Assembly (NCBI RefSeq): GCF_965363235.1
Contig: NC_134846.1
Span: 5,833,001 to 5,897,000, forward strand
Direction: 5' to 3'
Source of the DNA: Mytilus galloprovincialis
Taxonomy: Eukaryota; Mollusca; Bivalvia; Mytilida; Mytilidae
DNA length: 64,000 nucleotides
The notes below the pieces were generated by a model, which saw only the letters and a list, made by a program, of their open reading frames with translations, was not told where the DNA came from and made no database searches. Every line of letters begins with the position of its first letter. The first letter of the stretch is position 1. Of this stretch, positions 25,042 through 41,100 are shown one piece after another. Made by a program: the position numbers and the translations under genes.

Positions 25042-27922
25042 GTGACCTATAGACATAGTGTCAGAATCAATCTATCACAGTTCGATGATTTATCCTGTAA
25101 CAATAATGATACCTTGACCAATAGAAATGGTGTCAGAGTAAATCTATCACAGTCAGATGATTTATCTTGTACCAATAATGGTACTTTGGCCAATATACAT
25201 AGTGTGAGAGTCAATCTATCACAGTCAGATGATTTATCCTGTAACAATAATGATACTGTGACCTATAGACATACTGTCAGAGTCAATATATCATAGTCAG
25301 ATGATTTATCCTGTAACAATAAGGATACTGTGACCTATAGACATAGTGTCAAAGTCAATCTATCACAGTCAGATGATTTATCCTGTAACAATAATGATAC
25401 CTTGACCAATAGAAATGGTGTCAGAGTAAATCTATCACAGTCAGATGATTTATTTTGTACCAATAATGGTACTTTGGCCAATATACATAGTGTGAGAGTC
25501 AATCTATCACAGTCAGATGATTTATCCTGTAACAATAATGATACTGTGACCTATAGACGTGGTGTCAGAGTCAATCTATCACAGTCAGATGATTTATCCC
25601 GTAATAATAATGATACTGTGACCTATAGACATGGTGTCAGAGTCAATCTATCACAGTCAGATGATTTATCCCGTAACAATAATGATACTGTGACCTATAG
25701 ACATGGTGTCAGAGTCAATCTATCACAGTCCGATGATTTATCCTGTAACAATAATGATGCCTTGATAAAAAGAAATGGCGTCAGAGTAAACCTATTACAG
25801 TCAGATGATTTATCCTGTACCACCAGTGGTACTATGGCCAATAGACATAGTGTCAGAGTCAATCTATTACAGGCAGATGATATCTCCTGTAACAATAATG
25901 ATACTGTGACCTATAGACATGATGTCAGAGTTAATCTATCACAGTCAGATGATTTATCCTGTAACAATAATGATACTGTCACCTATAGACATGATGTCAG
26001 AGACAATCTATCACAGTCAGATGATTTACCCTGTAACAATAATGATACTATGACCAATAGAAATGGTGTCAGAGTAAATCTATCACAGTCAGATGATTTA
26101 TCTTGTACCAATAATGGTACTTTGGCCAATATACATAGTGTCAGAGTCAATCTATCACTGTCAGATGATTTATCCTGTAACAAAAATGGTACTGTGACCT
26201 ATAGACATACTGTCAGAGTCAATCTATCACAGTCAGATGATTTATCCTGTAACAATAATGATACTTTGACCTAAAGACATAGTGTCAGAATCAATCTATC
26301 ACAGTCAGATATTTTTCCTGTAATAATAAGGATACTATGGCCTAATGACATAGTGTCAGAGTCAATCTATAACAGTCAGATGATTTATCCTGTAACAATA
26401 AGGATACTGTGACCTATAGACATAGTGTCAGAGTCAATCTATCACAGTCAGATGATTTATCCTGTAACAAAAATGGTACTGTGGCCTATAGACGTGGTGT
26501 CAGTGTCAATCTATCACAGTCAGATAATTTATCCTGTAACAATAATGATACTTTGAGCTAAAGACATAGTGTCAGAATCAATCTATCACAGTCAGATGCT
26601 TTTTCCTGTAACAATAAGGATACTGTGGCCTGTAGACATAGTGTAAGAGTCAATCTATAACAGTCAGATGATTTATCCTGTAACAATAAGGATACTGTGA
26701 CCTATAGACATAGTGTCAGAGTCAATCTATCACAGTCGGATGATTTATCCTGTAACAAAAATGCTACTGTGGCCTATAGACGTGGTGTCAGAGTCAATCT
26801 ATCACAGTCAGATGATTTATCTTGTAACAATAATGATACTTTGAGCTAAAGACATAGTGTCAGAATCAATCTATCACAGTCAGATGATTTTTCCTGTAAC
26901 AATAAGGATACTGTGGCCTATAGACATAGTGTCAGAGTCAATCTATCACAGTGAGATTATTTATCCCGTAACAATAATGATACTGTTACCTATAGGCATG
27001 GTATCAGAGTCAATCTATGACAGTCAGATGATTTATCCTGTAACAATAATGATACCTTGACCAATAGAAATGGCGTCAGAGTAAATCTATCACAGTCAGA
27101 TGATTTATCCTGTACTACTAGTGGTACTGTGGCCAACAGACATAGTGTCAGAGTCAATCTATCACAGTCAGATGATATATCCTGTAACAATAATGATACT
27201 GTGACCTATCAACATGGTTTCAGAGTTAATCTATCACAGTCAGATGATTTATCCTGTAACAATAATGATACTGTCACCTACACACATGATGTCAGAGACA
27301 ATCTATCACAGTCAGATGATTTATCATATAACACTAATGATACTGTGACCTATAGACATAGTGTCAGAATCAATCTATCACAGTCCGATGATTTATGCTG
27401 TAACAATAATGATACCTTGACCAATATAAAATGGTGTCAGAGTCAATCTATCACAGTCAGATGATTTATCCCGTAATAATAATGATACTGTGACCTATAG
27501 ACATGGTGTCAGACTCAATCCATCACAGTCAGATTATTTATCCCGTAACAATAATGATACTGTGACCTATATACATGGTGTCAGAGTCAATCTATCACAG
27601 TCAGATGATTTATCCTATAACAGTAATGATACCTTGACCAATAGAAATGGCGTCAGAGTAAATCTGTCACAGTCAGATGATTTATCCTGTACCACTAGTG
27701 GTACTCTGGCCAATAGACATAGTGTCAGAGTCAATCAATCACAGTCAGATGATGTATCTTGTAACGGTAATGATACTGTCACCTATAGACATGATGTCAG
27801 AGTCAATCTATCACAGTCAGACGATTTATCCTGTAACAATGATGATAATGTGACCCATAGACATAGTTGTCAGAATCAATTTATCACAGTCAGATGATTT
27901 ATCCTGTAACAATAATGATACT
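25042..27922 (+). repeat. Higher-order repeat unit H1, 2881 bp
   Basis: Forty 72-bp monomers plus one base. Three monomers carry indels that account for the extra base: catagttgtcag (+1), ccaatataaaatgg (+1) and cagtcagatattttt (-1). The order of monomer classes and stop codons is repeated in H2 and H3. Its first few monomers differ more from H2 than the rest does. Confidence 0.85.
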
Positions 27923-30803
27923 TTGATCTATAGACATAGTGTCAGAGTCAATCTATCACAGTCAGATGATTTATCCTGTAACAATAATGATACCTTGACC
28001 AATAGAAATGGTGTCAGAGTAAATCTATCACAGTCAGATGATTTATTTTGTACCAATAATGGTACTTTGGCCAATATACATAGTGTGAGAGTCAATCTAT
28101 CACAGTCAGATGATTTATCCTGTAACAATAATGATACTGTGACCTATAGACATACTGTCAGAGTCAATATATCATAGTCAGATGATTTATCCTGTAACAA
28201 TAAGGATACTGTGACCTATAGACATAGTGTCAAAGTCAATCTATCACAGTCAGATGATTTATCCTGTAACAATAATGATACCTTGACCAATAGAAATGGT
28301 GTCAGAGTAAATCTATCACAGTCAGATGATTTATTTTGTACCAATAATGGTACTTTGGCCAATATACATAGTGTGAGAGTCAATCTATCACAGTCAGATG
28401 ATTTATCCTGTAACAATAATGATACTGTGACCTATAGACGTGGTGTCAGAGTCAATCTATCACAGTCAGATGATTTATCCCGTAATAATAATGATACTGT
28501 GACCTATAGACATGGTGTCAGAGTCAATCTATCACAGTCAGATGATTTATCCCGTAACAATAATGATACTGTGACCTATAGACATGGTGTCAGAGTCAAT
28601 CTATCACAGTCCGATGATTTATCCTGTAACAATAATGATGCCTTGATAAAAAGAAATGGCGTCAGAGTAAACCTATTACATTCAGATGATTTATCCTGTA
28701 CCACCAGTGGTACTGTGGCCAATAGACATAGTGTCAGAGTCAATCTATTACAGGCAGATGATATCTCCTGTAACAATAATGATACTGTGACCTATAGACA
28801 TGATGTCAGAGTTAATCTATCACAGTCAGATGATTTATCCTGTAACAATAATGATACTGTCACCTATAGACATGATGTCAGAGACAATCTATCACAGTCA
28901 GATGATTTACCCTGTAACAATAATGATACTATGACCAATAGAAATGGTGTCAGAGTAAATCTATCACAGTCAGATGATTTATCTTGTACCAATAATGGTA
29001 CTTTGGCCAATATACATAGTGTCAGAGTCAATCTGTCACTGTCAGATGATTTATCCTGTAACAAAAATGGTACTGTGACCTATAGACATACTGTCAGAGT
29101 CAATCTATCACAGTCAGATGATTTATCCTGTAACAATAATGATACTTTGACCTAAAGACATAGTGTCAGAATCAATCTATCACAGTCAGATATTTTTCCT
29201 GTAATAATAAGGATACTATGGCCTAATGACATAGTGTCAGAGTCAATCTATAACAGTCAGATGATTTATCCTGTAACAATAAGGATACTGTGACCTATAG
29301 ACATAGTGTCAGAGTCAATCTATCACAGTCAGATGATTTATCCTGTAACAAAAATGGTACTGTGGCCTATAGACGTGGTGTCAGTGTCAATCTATCACAG
29401 TCAGATAATTTATCCTGTAACAATAATGATACTTTGAGCTAAAGACATAGTGTCAGAATCAATCTATCACAGTCAGATGCTTTTTCCTGTAACAATAAGG
29501 ATACTGTGGCCTGTAGACATAGTGTAAGAGTCAATCTATAACAGTCAGATGATTTATCCTGTAACAATAAGGATACTGTGACCTATAGACATAGTGTCAG
29601 AGTCAATCTATCACAGTCGGATGATTTATCCTGTAACAAAAATGCTACTGTGGCCTATAGACGTGGTGTCAGAGTCAATCTATCACAGTCAGATGATTTA
29701 TCTTGTAACAATAATGATACTTTGAGCTAAAGACATAGTGTCAGAATCAATCTATCACAGTCAGATGATTTTTCCTGTAACAATAAGGATACTGTGGCCT
29801 ATAGACATAGTGTCAGAGTCAATCTATCACAGTGAGATTATTTATCCCGTAACAATAATGATACTGTTACCTATAGGCATGGTATCAGAGTCAATCTATG
29901 ACAGTCAGATGATTTATCCTGTAACAATAATGATACCTTGACCAATAGAAATGGCGTCAGAGTAAATCTATCACAGTCAGATGATTTATCCTGTACTACT
30001 AGTGGTACTGTGGCCAACAGACATAGTGTCAGAGTCAATCTATCACAGTCAGATGATATATCCTGTAACAATAATGATACTGTGACCTATCAACATGGTT
30101 TCAGAGTTAATCTATCACAGTCAGATGATTTATCCTGTAACAATAATGATACTGTCACCTACACACATGATGTCAGAGACAATCTATCACAGTCAGATGA
30201 TTTATCATATAACACTAATGATACTGTGACCTATAGACATAGTGTCAGAATCAATCTATCACAGTCCGATGATTTATGCTGTAACAATAATGATACCTTG
30301 ACCAATATAAAATGGTGTCAGAGTCAATCTATCACAGTCAGATGATTTATCCCGTAATAATAATGATACTGTGACCTATAGACATGGTGTCAGACTCAAT
30401 CCATCACAGTCAGATTATTTATCCCGTAACAATAATGATACTGTGACCTATATACATGGTGTCAGAGTCAATCTATCACAGTCAGATGATTTATCCTATA
30501 ACAGTAATGATACCTTGACCAATAGAAATGGCGTCAGAGTAAATCTGTCACAGTCAGATGATTTATCCTGTACCACTAGTGGTACTGTGGCCAATAGACA
30601 TAGTGTCAGAGTCAATCAATCACAGTCAGATGATGTATCTTGTAACGGTAATGATACTGTCACCTATAGACATGATGTCAGAGTCAATCTATCACAGTCA
30701 GACGATTTATCCTGTAACAATGATGATAATGTGACCCATAGACATAGTTGTCAGAATCAATTTATCACAGTCAGATGATTTATCCTGTAACAATAATGAT
30801 ACT
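27923..30803 (+). repeat. Higher-order repeat unit H2, 2881 bp
   Basis: It is nearly identical to H1 and H3 with an exact offset of 2881 bp. For example, the stretches starting at 25330, 28211 and 31092 match base for base apart from rare substitutions. Confidence 0.9.
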
Positions 30804-33684
30804 TTGATCTATAGACATAGTGTCAGAGTCAATCTATCACAGTCAGATGATTTATCCTGTAACAATAATGATACCTTGACCAATAGAAATGGTGTCAGAG
30901 TAAATCTATCACAGTCAGATGATTTATTTTGTACCAATAATGGTACTTTGGCCAATATACATAGTGTGAGAGTCAATCTATCACAGTCAGATGATTTATC
31001 CTGTAACAATAATGATACTGTGACCTATAGACATACTGTCAGAGTCAATATATCATAGTCAGATGATTTATCCTGTAACAATAAGGATACTGTGACCTAT
31101 AGACATAGTGTCAAAGTCAATCTATCACAGTCAGATGATTTATCCTGTAACAATAATGATACCTTGACCAATAGAAATGGTGTCAGAGTAAATCTATCAC
31201 AGTCAGATGATTTATTTTGTACCAATAATGGTACTTTGGCCAATATACATAGTGTGAGAGTCAATCTATCACAGTCAGATGATTTATCCTGTAACAATAA
31301 TGATACTGTGACCTATAGACGTGGTGTCAGAGTCAATCTATCACAGTCAGATGATTTATCCCGTAATAATAATGATACTGTGACCTATAGACATGGTGTC
31401 AGAGTCAATCTATCACAGTCAGATGATTTATCCCGTAACAATAATGATACTGTGACCTATAGACATGGTGTCAGAGTCAATCTATCACAGTCCGATGATT
31501 TATCCTGTAACAATAATGATGCCTTGATAAAAAGAAATGGCGTCAGAGTAAACCTATTACAGTCAGATGATTTATCCTGTACCACCAGTGGTACTGTGGC
31601 CAATAGACATAGTGTCAGAGTCAATCTATTACAGGCAGATGATATCTCCTGTAACAATAATGATACTGTGACCTATAGACATGATGTCAGAGTTAATCTA
31701 TCACAGTCAGATGATTTATCCTGTAACAATAATGATACTGTCACCTATAGACATGATGTCAGAGACAATCTATCACAGTCAGATGATTTACCCTGTAACA
31801 ATAATGATACTATGACCAATAGAAATGGTGTCAGAGTAAATCTATCACAGTCAGATGATTTATCTTGTACCAATAATGGTACTTTGGCCAATATACATAG
31901 TGTCAGAGTCAATCTGTCACTGTCAGATGATTTATCCTGTAACAAAAATGGTACTGTGACCTATAGACATACTGTCAGAGTCAATCTATCACAGTCAGAT
32001 GATTTATCCTGTAACAATAATGATACTTTGACCTAAAGACATAGTGTCAGAATCAATCTATCACAGTCAGATATTTTTCCTGTAATAATAAGGATACTAT
32101 GGCCTAATGACATAGTGTCAGAGTCAATCTATAACAGTCAGATGATTTATCCTGTAACAATAAGGATACTGTGACCTATAGACATAGTGTCAGAGTCAAT
32201 CTATCACAGTCAGATGATTTATCCTGTAACAAAAATGGTACTGTGGCCTATAGACGTGGTGTCAGTGTCAATCTATCACAGTCAGATAATTTATCCTGTA
32301 ACAATAATGATACTTTGAGCTAAAGACATAGTGTCAGAATCAATCTATCACAGTCAGATGCTTTTTCCTGTAACAATAAGGATACTGTGGCCTGTAGACA
32401 TAGTGTAAGAGTCAATCTATAACAGTCAGATGATTTATCCTGTAACAATAAGGATACTGTGACCTATAGACATAGTGTCAGAGTCAATCTATCACAGTCG
32501 GATGATTTATCCTGTAACAAAAATGCTACTGTGGCCTATAGACGTGGTGTCAGAGTCAATCTATCACAGTCAGATGATTTATCTTGTAACAATAATGATA
32601 CTTTGAGCTAAAGACATAGTGTCAGAATCAATCTATCACAGTCAGATGATTTTTCCTGTAACAATAAGGATACTGTGGCCTATAGACATAGTGTCAGAGT
32701 CAATCTATCACAGTGAGATTATTTATCCCGTAACAATAATGATACTGTTACCTATAGGCATGGTATCAGAGTCAATCTATGACAGTCAGATGATTTATCC
32801 TGTAACAATAATGATACCTTGACCAATAGAAATGGCGTCAGAGTAAATCTATCACAGTTAGATGATTTATCCTGTACTACTAGTGGTACTGTGGCCAACA
32901 GACATAGTGTCAGAGTCAATCTATCACAGTCAGATGATATATCCTGTAACAATAATGATACTGTGACCTATAAACATGGTTTCAGAGTTAATCTATCACA
33001 GTCAGATGATTTATCCTGTAACAATAATGATACTGTCACCTACACACATGATGTCAGAGACAATCTATCACAGTCAGATGATTTATCATATAACACTAAT
33101 GATACTGTGACCTATAGACATAGTGTCAGAATCAATCTATCACAGTCCGATGATTTATCCTGTAACAATAATGATACCTTGACCAATATAAAATGGTGTC
33201 AGAGTCAATCTATCAAAGTCAGATGATTTATCCCGTAATAATAATGATACTGTGACCTATAGACATGGTGTCAGACTCAATCCATCACAGTCAGATTATT
33301 TATCCCGTAACAATAATGATACTGTGACCTATATACATGGTGTCAGAGTCAATCTATCACAGTCAGATGATTTATCCTATAACAGTAATGATACCTTGAC
33401 CAATAGAAATGGCGTCAGAGTAAATCTGTCACAGTCAGATGATTTATCCTGTACCACTAGTGGTACTGTGGCCAATAGACATAGTGTCAGAGTCAATCAA
33501 TCACAGTCAGATGATTTATCCTGTAACGGTAATGATACTGTCACCTATAGACATGATGTCAGAGTCAATCTATCACAGTCAGACGATTTATCCTGTAACA
33601 ATGATGATAATGTGACCCATAGACATAGTTGTCAGAATCAATTTATCACAGTCAGATGATTTATCCCGTAACAATAATGATACT
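30804..33684 (+). repeat. Higher-order repeat unit H3, 2881 bp
   Basis: This is the third 40-monomer unit. It shares the private variant cagttagatgattta (32857) with H4, which links the two histories. Confidence 0.9.
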
Positions 33685-35917
33685 GTGACCTATAGACATG
33701 GTGTCAGAGTCAATCTATCACAGTCCGATGATTTATCCTGTAACAATAATGATGCCTTGATAAAAAGAAATGGCGTCAGAGTAAACCTATTACAGTCAGA
33801 TGATTTATCCTGTACCACCAGTGGTACTGTGGCCAATAGACATAGTGTCAGAGTCAATCTATTACAGGCAGATGATATCTCCTGTAACAATAATGATACT
33901 GTGACCTATAGACATGATGTCAGAGTTAATCTATCACAGTCAGATGATTTATCCTGTAACAATAATGATACTGTCACCTATAGACATGATGTCAGAGACA
34001 ATCTATCACAGTCAGATGATTTACCCTGTAACAATAATGATACTATGACCAATAGAAATGGTGTCAGAGTAAATCTATCACAGTCAGATGATTTATCTTG
34101 TACCAATAATGGTACTTTGGCCAATATACATAGTGTCAGAGTCAATCTATCACTGTCAGATAATTTATCCTGTAACAAAAATGGTACTGTGACCTATAGA
34201 CATACTGTCAGAGTCAATCTATCACAGTCAGATGATTTATCCTGTAACAATAATGATACTTTGACCTAAAGACATAGTGTCAGAATCAATCTATCACAGT
34301 CAGATATTTTTCCTGTAATAATAAGGATACTATGACCTAATGACATAGTGTCAGAGTCAATCTATAACAGTCAGATGATTTATCCTATAACAATAAGGAT
34401 ACTGTGACCTATAGACATAGTGTCAGAGTCAATCTATCACAGTCAGATGATTTATCCTGTAACAAAAATGGTACTGTGGCCTATAGACGTGGTGTCAGTG
34501 TCAATCTATCACAGTCAGATAATTTATCCTGTAACAATAATGATACTTTGAGCTAAAGACATAGTGTCAGAATCAATCTATCACAGTCAGATGCTTTTTC
34601 CTGTAACAATAAGGATACTGTGGCCTGTAGACATAGTGTAAGAGTCAATCTATAACAGTCAGATGATTTATCCTGTAACAATAAGGATACTGTGACCTAT
34701 AGACATAGTGTCAGAGTCAATCTATCACAGTCGGATGATTTATCCTGTAACAAAAATGCTACTGTGGCCTATAGACGTGGTGTCAGAGTCAATCTATCAC
34801 AGTCAGATGATTTATCTTGTAACAATAATGATACTTTGAGCTAAAGACATAGTGTCAGAATCAATCTATCACAGTCAGATGATTTTTCCTGTAACAATAA
34901 GGATACTGTGGCCTATAGACATAGTGTCAGAGTCAATCTATCACAGTGAGATTATTTATCCCGTAACAATAATGATACTGTTACCTATAGGCATGGTATC
35001 AGAGTCAATCTATGACAGTCAGATGATTTATCCTGTAACAATAATGATACCTTGACCAATAGAAATGGCGTCAGAGTAAATCTATCACAGTTAGATGATT
35101 TATCCTGTACTACTAGTGGTACTGTGGCCAACAGACATAGTGTCAGAGTCAATCTATCACAGTCAGATGATATATCCTGTAACAATAATGATACTGTGAC
35201 CTATAAACATGGTTTCAGAGTTAATCTATCACAGTCAGATGATTTATCCTGTAACAATAATGATACTGTCACCTACACACATGATGTCAGAGACAATCTA
35301 TCACAGTCAGATGATTTATCATATAACACTAATGATACTGTGACCTATAGACATAGTGTCAGAATCAATCTATCACAGTCCGATGATTTATCCTGTAACA
35401 ATAATGATACCTTGACCAATATAAAATGGTGTCAGAGTCAATCTATCACAGTCAGATGATTTATCCCGTAATAATAATGATACTGTGACCTATAGACATG
35501 GTGTCAGACTCAATCCATCACAGTCAGATTATTTATCCCGTAACAATAATGATACTGTGACCTATATACATGGTGTCAGAGTCAATCTATCACAGTCAGA
35601 TGATTTATCCTATAACAGTAATGATACCTTGACCAATAGAAATGGCGTCAGAGTAAATCTGTCACAGTCAGATGATTTATCCTGTACCACTAGTGGTACT
35701 GTGGCCAATAGACATAGTGTCAGAGTCAATCAATCACAGTCAGATGATTTATCCTGTAACGGTAATGATACTGTCACCTATAGACATGATGTCAGAGTCA
35801 ATCTATCACAGTCAGACGATTTATCCTGTAACAATGATGATAATGTGACCCATAGACATAGTTGTCAGAATCAATTTATCACAGTCAGATGATTTATCCC
35901 GTAACAATAATGATACT
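33685..35917 (+). repeat. Higher-order repeat unit H4, 2233 bp
   Basis: It equals the long unit minus its first nine monomers (2881 - 2233 = 648 = 9 x 72). The start at 33685 corresponds to 25690 in H1. Private variants shared with H5 include cactgtcagataatttatcc and ggatactatgacctaatgac. Confidence 0.9.
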
Positions 35918-38150
35918 GTGACCTATAGACATGGTGTCAGAGTCAATCTATCACAGTCCGATGATTTATCCTGTAACAATAATGATGCCTTGATAAAAAG
36001 AAATGGCGTCAGAGTAAACCTATTACAGTCAGATGATTTATCCTGTACCACCAGTGGTACTGTGGCCAATAGACATAGTGTCAGAGTCAATCTGTTACAG
36101 GCAGATGATATCTCCTGTAACAATAATGATACTGTGACCTATAGACATGATGTCAGAGTTAATCTATCACAGTCAGATGATTTATCCTGTAACAATAATG
36201 ATACTGTCACCTATAGACATGATGTCAGAGACAATCTATCACAGTCAGATGATTTACCCTGTAACAATAATGATACTATAACCAATAGAAATGGTGTCAG
36301 AGTAAATCTATCACAGTCAGATGATTTATCTTGTACCAATAATGGTACTTTGGCCAATATACATAGTGTCAGAGTCAATCTATCACTGTCAGATAATTTA
36401 TCCTGTAACAAAAATGGTACTGTGACCTATAGACATACTGTCAGAGTCAATCTATCACAGTCAGATGATTTATCCTGTAACAATAATGATACTTTGACCT
36501 AAAGACATAGTGTCAGAATCAATCTATCACAGTCAGATATTTTTCCTGTAATAATAAGGATACTATGACCTAATGACATAGTGTCAGAGTCAATCTATAA
36601 CAGTCAGATGATTTATCCTATAACAATAAGGATACTGTGACCTATAGACATAGTGTCAGAGTCAATCTATCACAGTCAGATGATTTATCCTGTAACAAAA
36701 ATGGTACTGTGGCCTATAGACGTGGTGTCAGTGTCAATCTATCACAGTCAGATAATTTATCCTGTAACAATAATGATACTTTGAGCTAAAGACATAGTGT
36801 CAGAATCAATCTATCACAGTCAGATGCTTTTTCCTGTAACAATAAGGATACTGTGGCCTGTAGACATAGTGTAAGAGTCAATCTATAACAGTCAGATGAT
36901 TTATCCTGTAACAATAAGGATACTGTGACCTATAGACATAGTGTCAGAGTCAATCTATCACAGTCGGATGATTTATCCTGTAACAAAAATGCTACTGTGG
37001 CCTATAGACGTGGTGTCAGAGTCAATCTATCACAGTCAGATGATTTATCTTGTAACAATAATGATACTTTGAGCTAAAGACATAGTGTCAGAATCAATCT
37101 ATCACAGTCAGATGATTTTTCCTGTAACAATAAGGATACTGTGGCCTATAGACATAGTGTCAGAGTCAATCTATCACAGTGAGATTATTTATCCCGTAAC
37201 AATAATGATACTGTTACCTATAGGCATGGTATCAGAGTCAATCTATGACAGTCAGATGACTTATCCTGTAACAATAATGATACCTTGACCAATAGAAATG
37301 GCGTCAGAGTAAATCTATCACAGTCAGATGATTTATCCTGTACTACTAGTGGTACTGTGGCCAACAGACATAGTGTCAGAGTCAATCTATCACAGTCAGA
37401 TGATATATCCTGTAACAATAATGATACTGTGACCTATAAACATGGTTTCAGAGTTAATCTATCACAGTCAGATGATTTATCCTGTAACAATAATGATACT
37501 GTCACCTACACACATGATGTCAGAGACAATCTATCACAGTCAGATGATTTATCATATAACACTAATGATACTGTGACCTATAGACATAGTGTCAGAATCA
37601 ATCTATCACAGTCCGATGATTTATCCTGTAACAATAATGATACCTTGACCAATATAAAATGGTGTCAGAGTCAATCTATCACAGTCAGATGATTTATCCC
37701 GTAATAATAATGATACTGTGACCTATAGACATGGTGTCAGACTCAATCCATCACAGTCAGATTATTTATCCCGTAACAATAATGATACTGTGACCTATAT
37801 ACATGGTGTCAGAGTCAATCTATCACAGTCAGATGATTTATCCTATAACAGTAATGATACCTTGACCAATAGAAATGGCGTCAGAGTAAATCTGTCACAG
37901 TCAGATGATTTATCCTGTACCACTAGTGGTACTGTGGCCAATAGACATAGTGTCAGAGTCAATCAATCACAGTCAGATGATTTATCCTGTAACGGTAATG
38001 ATACTGTCACCTATAGACATGATGTCAGAGTCAATCTATCACAGTCAGACGATTTATCCTGTAACAATGATGATAATGTGACCCATAGACATAGTTGTCA
38101 GAATCAATTTATCACAGTCAGATGATTTATCCTGTAACAATAATGATACT
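35918..38150 (+). repeat. Higher-order repeat unit H5, 2233 bp
   Basis: This is the second short unit, offset 2233 bp from H4 and almost identical to it. Confidence 0.9.
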
Positions 38151-41100
38151 TTGATCTATAGACATAGTGTCAGAGTCAATCTATCGCAGTCAGATGATTT
38201 ATCCTGTAACAAAAATGGCACTGTAGCCTATAGACGTGGTGTCAGAGTCAATCTATCACAGTCAGATGATTTATCCTGTAGCAATAATGGTACTGTGGCC
38301 TATAGACATAGTGTCAGAGTCAATTTATCACAGTCAGATGATTTATCCCGTTATAATAATGAAACTGTGACCTATAGACATGGTGTAAGAGTCAATCTAT
38401 CACAGTCAGATGATTTATCCCGTATCAATAATGATACTGTGACCTATAGACATGGTGTCAGAGTCAATCTATCACAGTCAGATGATTTATCCTGTAACAA
38501 TAATGATACCTTGAACAAAAGAAAAGGCGTCAGAGTAAATATATCACAGTCAGATGATTTATCCTGTACCACTAGTGGTACTGTGGCCAATAGACATAGT
38601 GTCAGAGTCAATCTATCACAGTCAGATGATATATCATGTAACAATAATGATACTGTGACCTATAGACATAGTGTCAGAGTCAATCTATCACAGTCAGATG
38701 ATTTATCCTGTAACAAAAATGGTACTGTGGCCTATAGACGTGGTGTCAGTGTCAATCTATCACAGTCAGATAATTTATCCTGTAACAATAATGATACTTT
38801 GAGCTAAAGACATAGTGTCAGAATCAATCTATCACAGTCAGATGCTTTTTCCTGTAACAATAAGGATACTGTGGCCTGTAGACATAGTGTAAGAGTCAAT
38901 CTATAACAGTCAGATGATTTATCCTGTAACAATAAGGATACTGTGACCTATAGACATAGTGTCAGAGTCAATCTATCACAGTCGGATGATTTATCCTGTA
39001 ACAAAAATGCTACTGTGGCCTATAGACGTGGTGTCAGAGTCAATCTATCACAGTCAGATGATTTATCTTGTAACAATAATGATACTTTGAGCTAAAGACA
39101 TAGTGTCAGAATCAATCTATCACAGTCAGATGATTTTTCCTGTAACAATAAGGATACTGTGGCCTATAGACATAGTGTCAGAGTCAATCTATCACAGTGA
39201 GATTATTTATCCCGTAACAATAATGATACTGTTACCTATAGGCATGGTATCAGAGTCAATCTATGACAGTCAGATGATTTATCCTGTAACAATAATGATA
39301 CCTTGACCAATAGAAATGGCGTCAGAGTAAATCTATCACAGTCAGATGATTTATCCTGTACTACTAGTGGTACTGTGGCCAACAGACATAGTGTCAGAGT
39401 CAATCTATCACAGTCAGATGATATATCATGTAAGAATAATGATACTGTGACCTATAGACATGGCGTCAGAGTCAATATATCACAGTCATATGATTTATCA
39501 TGTAACAATAATGATACTGTCACCTATAGACATGATGTCAGAGACAATCTATCACAGTCATATGATTTATCCTGTAACAATGATGATACTGTGACCTATA
39601 GACATAGTGTCAGAATCAATCTATCACAGTCCGATGATTTATCCTGTAACAATAATGATACCTTGACCAATAGAAATGGTGTCAGAGTTAATCTATCACA
39701 GTCAGATGATTTATCTTGTACCAATAATGGTACTTTGGCCAATATACATAGTGTGAGAGTCAATCTATCACAGTCAGATGATTTATCCTGTAACAATAAT
39801 GATACTGTGACCTATAGACATCCTGTCAGAGTCAATATATCACAGTCAGATGATTTATCCTGTAACAATAAGGATACTGTAACCTATAGACATAGTGTCA
39901 GAATCAATCTATCACAGTCAGATGATTTATCCTGTAACAAAAATGGTACTGTGGCCTATAGACTTGGTGTCAGAGTCAATCTATCACAGTCAGATGATTT
40001 ATCCCGTAATAATAATGATACTGTGACCTATAGACATGGTGTCAGAGTCAATCTATCACAGTCAGATGATTTCTCCTGTAACAATAATGATACTGTGACC
40101 TATAGACATAGTGTCAGAATCAATCTATCACAGTCCGATGATTTATCCTGTAACAATAATGATACCTTGACCAATAGAAATGGTGTCAGAGTCAATCTAT
40201 CACAGTCAGATGATTTATCCCGTAATAATAATGATACTGTGTCCTATAGACATGGTGACATAGTCAATCTATCACAGTCAGATGATTTATCCCGTAACAA
40301 TAATGATACTGTGACCTATAGACATGGTGTCAGAGTCAATATATCATAGTCAGATTATTTATCCCGTAATAATAATGATACTGTGACCTATAGACATAGT
40401 GTCAGAATCAATCTATCACAGTCCGATGATTTATCCTGTAACAATAATGATATCTTGACCAAAAGAAATGGCGTCAGAGTAAACATATCATAGTCAGATG
40501 ATTTATCCTGTACCACCAGTGCTACTGTGGCCAATAGACATAGTGTCAGAGTCAATCTATTACAGTCAGATGATATCTCCTGTAACAATAATGGTACTGT
40601 GACCTATAGACATGATGTCAGAGTCAATCTATTACAGTCAGATGATATATCCTGTTACAATAATGATACTCTGACCTATAGACATGATGTCAGAGTTAAT
40701 CTATCACAGTCATATGATTTATCCCGTAACAATAATGATACCTTGACCAATAGAAATGGCGTCAGACTAAATCTATCACAGTCAGATGATTTATCCTGTA
40801 CCACTAGTGGTACTGTGGCCAATAGACATTGTGTCAGAGTCAATCTATCACAGTCAGATGATTTATCTTGTAACAATAATGATACTGTGTCCTATAGACA
40901 TGGTGTCAGGGACAATCTATCACAGTCCGATAATTTATCCTATAACAATAATGATACTGTGACCTATAGACATGGTGTTAGAGTCAATCTATCACAGTCA
41001 GAAGATTTATCCTGTAACAATAATGATACCTTGACCAAAAGAAATGGCGTCAGAGTAAAGATATCACAGTTAGATGATTTATCCTGTACCACTAGTGGTA

